Assembly (NCBI RefSeq): GCF_003259225.1
Contig: NZ_QHJF01000004.1
Span: forward strand, 107,289-171,288
DNA: 64,000 bases
DNA from: Marinomonas arctica
GTDB taxonomy: Bacteria; Pseudomonadota; Gammaproteobacteria; Pseudomonadales; Marinomonadaceae
Direction: 5' to 3'
Part shown: positions 63,922 through 64,000 of the stretch, piece by piece
Layout of the letters: every line of letters starts with the position of its first letter
Numbering within the stretch: position 1 is the stretch's first letter
Position numbers and translations under genes: made by a program
The notes under the pieces: generated by a model
Told to the model about the DNA's origin: nothing
What the model saw: the letters and a program-made list of their open reading frames with translations, nothing else
Databases searched by the model: none

Positions 63922-64000
63922 ATGTCTTTTGGTTACTCAGTGATCAGTTCTGGTTGTTAAAGCAAATTAATGTGACAAAATAATAAAAAAACCAAAAAAA

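Noticed and set aside
1..64000. Insertion sequences, prophage genes, CRISPR arrays, attachment sites
   Set aside because: No transposase, integrase, phage structural gene or regularly spaced repeat was recognised, and the tRNA-Leu 3' end is not repeated nearby.

Overview
The window looks like a chromosomal segment of a marine gammaproteobacterium of the Oceanospirillales, most like Marinomonas. This rests on moderate G+C, ion-coupled and ABC solute uptake genes, and conserved gene orders I know from Pseudomonas and Oceanospirillales (rsmD/M16/ftsY-ftsE-ftsX-rpoH, tonB-gshB, metK-tkt-epd-pgk-fba, metX-metW-rdgB-hemW, gtrS/gltR next to a gts glucose transporter). The genus is inference; no rRNA is present. 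I saw no insertion sequence, prophage or CRISPR array. One tRNA, Leu(UAG), is present.

Layout. 1-1.8 kb: the end of a GGDEF-EAL protein and a small exported protein. 1.8-3.4 kb: a 5'-nucleotidase lipoprotein. 3.6-10.5 kb (minus): a glucose/mannose-type ABC importer (gtsABCD order) and its two-component system. 10.7-19.8 kb (plus): a PfkB-family sugar kinase, a complete alpha-glucoside ABC importer (aglEFGK order), a GH13 alpha-glucosidase and a LacI-family regulator. Together these form one sugar island: import of glucose and of alpha-glucosides such as sucrose or trehalose, cytoplasmic hydrolysis, and phosphorylation of the released sugar. 19.9-31 kb (minus): exonuclease plus cNMP/CBS/DUF294 protein, a manganese exporter behind a yybP-ykoY-type riboswitch, a BCCT transporter, hemW-rdgB, metW-metX and a chemoreceptor. 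31.2-37.3 kb: rsmD with a catalytically dead M16-like protein, then divergent ftsY, ftsEX and rpoH. 37.3-43 kb (minus): tonB-like, gshB, a TolC-family protein, rsmE and metK. 43.4-49.1 kb (plus): tkt, epd, pgk and fba. 49.2 kb: tRNA-Leu. 49.5-54.9 kb: the most unusual locus, described below. 55-57.5 kb: trmA and serA. 57.6-59.6 kb: a second chemoreceptor. 59.9-63.9 kb: a polyamine-type (Pot-like) ABC importer with a Tat-exported binding protein.

The locus most worth following up is 49.5-54.9 kb. A LuxP-like periplasmic binding protein is translationally overlapped with a LuxQ-like membrane protein. That protein keeps the periplasmic sensor architecture but appears to have lost every phosphorelay residue (no DHp histidine, degenerate ATPase, two tandem receiver-like domains without the phosphoacceptor Asp). 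Its stop codon overlaps the start of mtnN (pfs), whose product feeds the autoinducer-2 pathway. An unrecognised exported, probably outer-membrane protein follows 3 bases later. This looks like a repurposed autoinducer-type receptor coupled to S-adenosylhomocysteine/methylthioadenosine recycling.

Regulatory RNA is a second theme. I see a Mn2+ riboswitch with mutually exclusive hairpins, an intrinsic terminator in the metK leader, a structured pgk-fba spacer, and hairpins directly after the binding-protein gene in all three ABC import operons.
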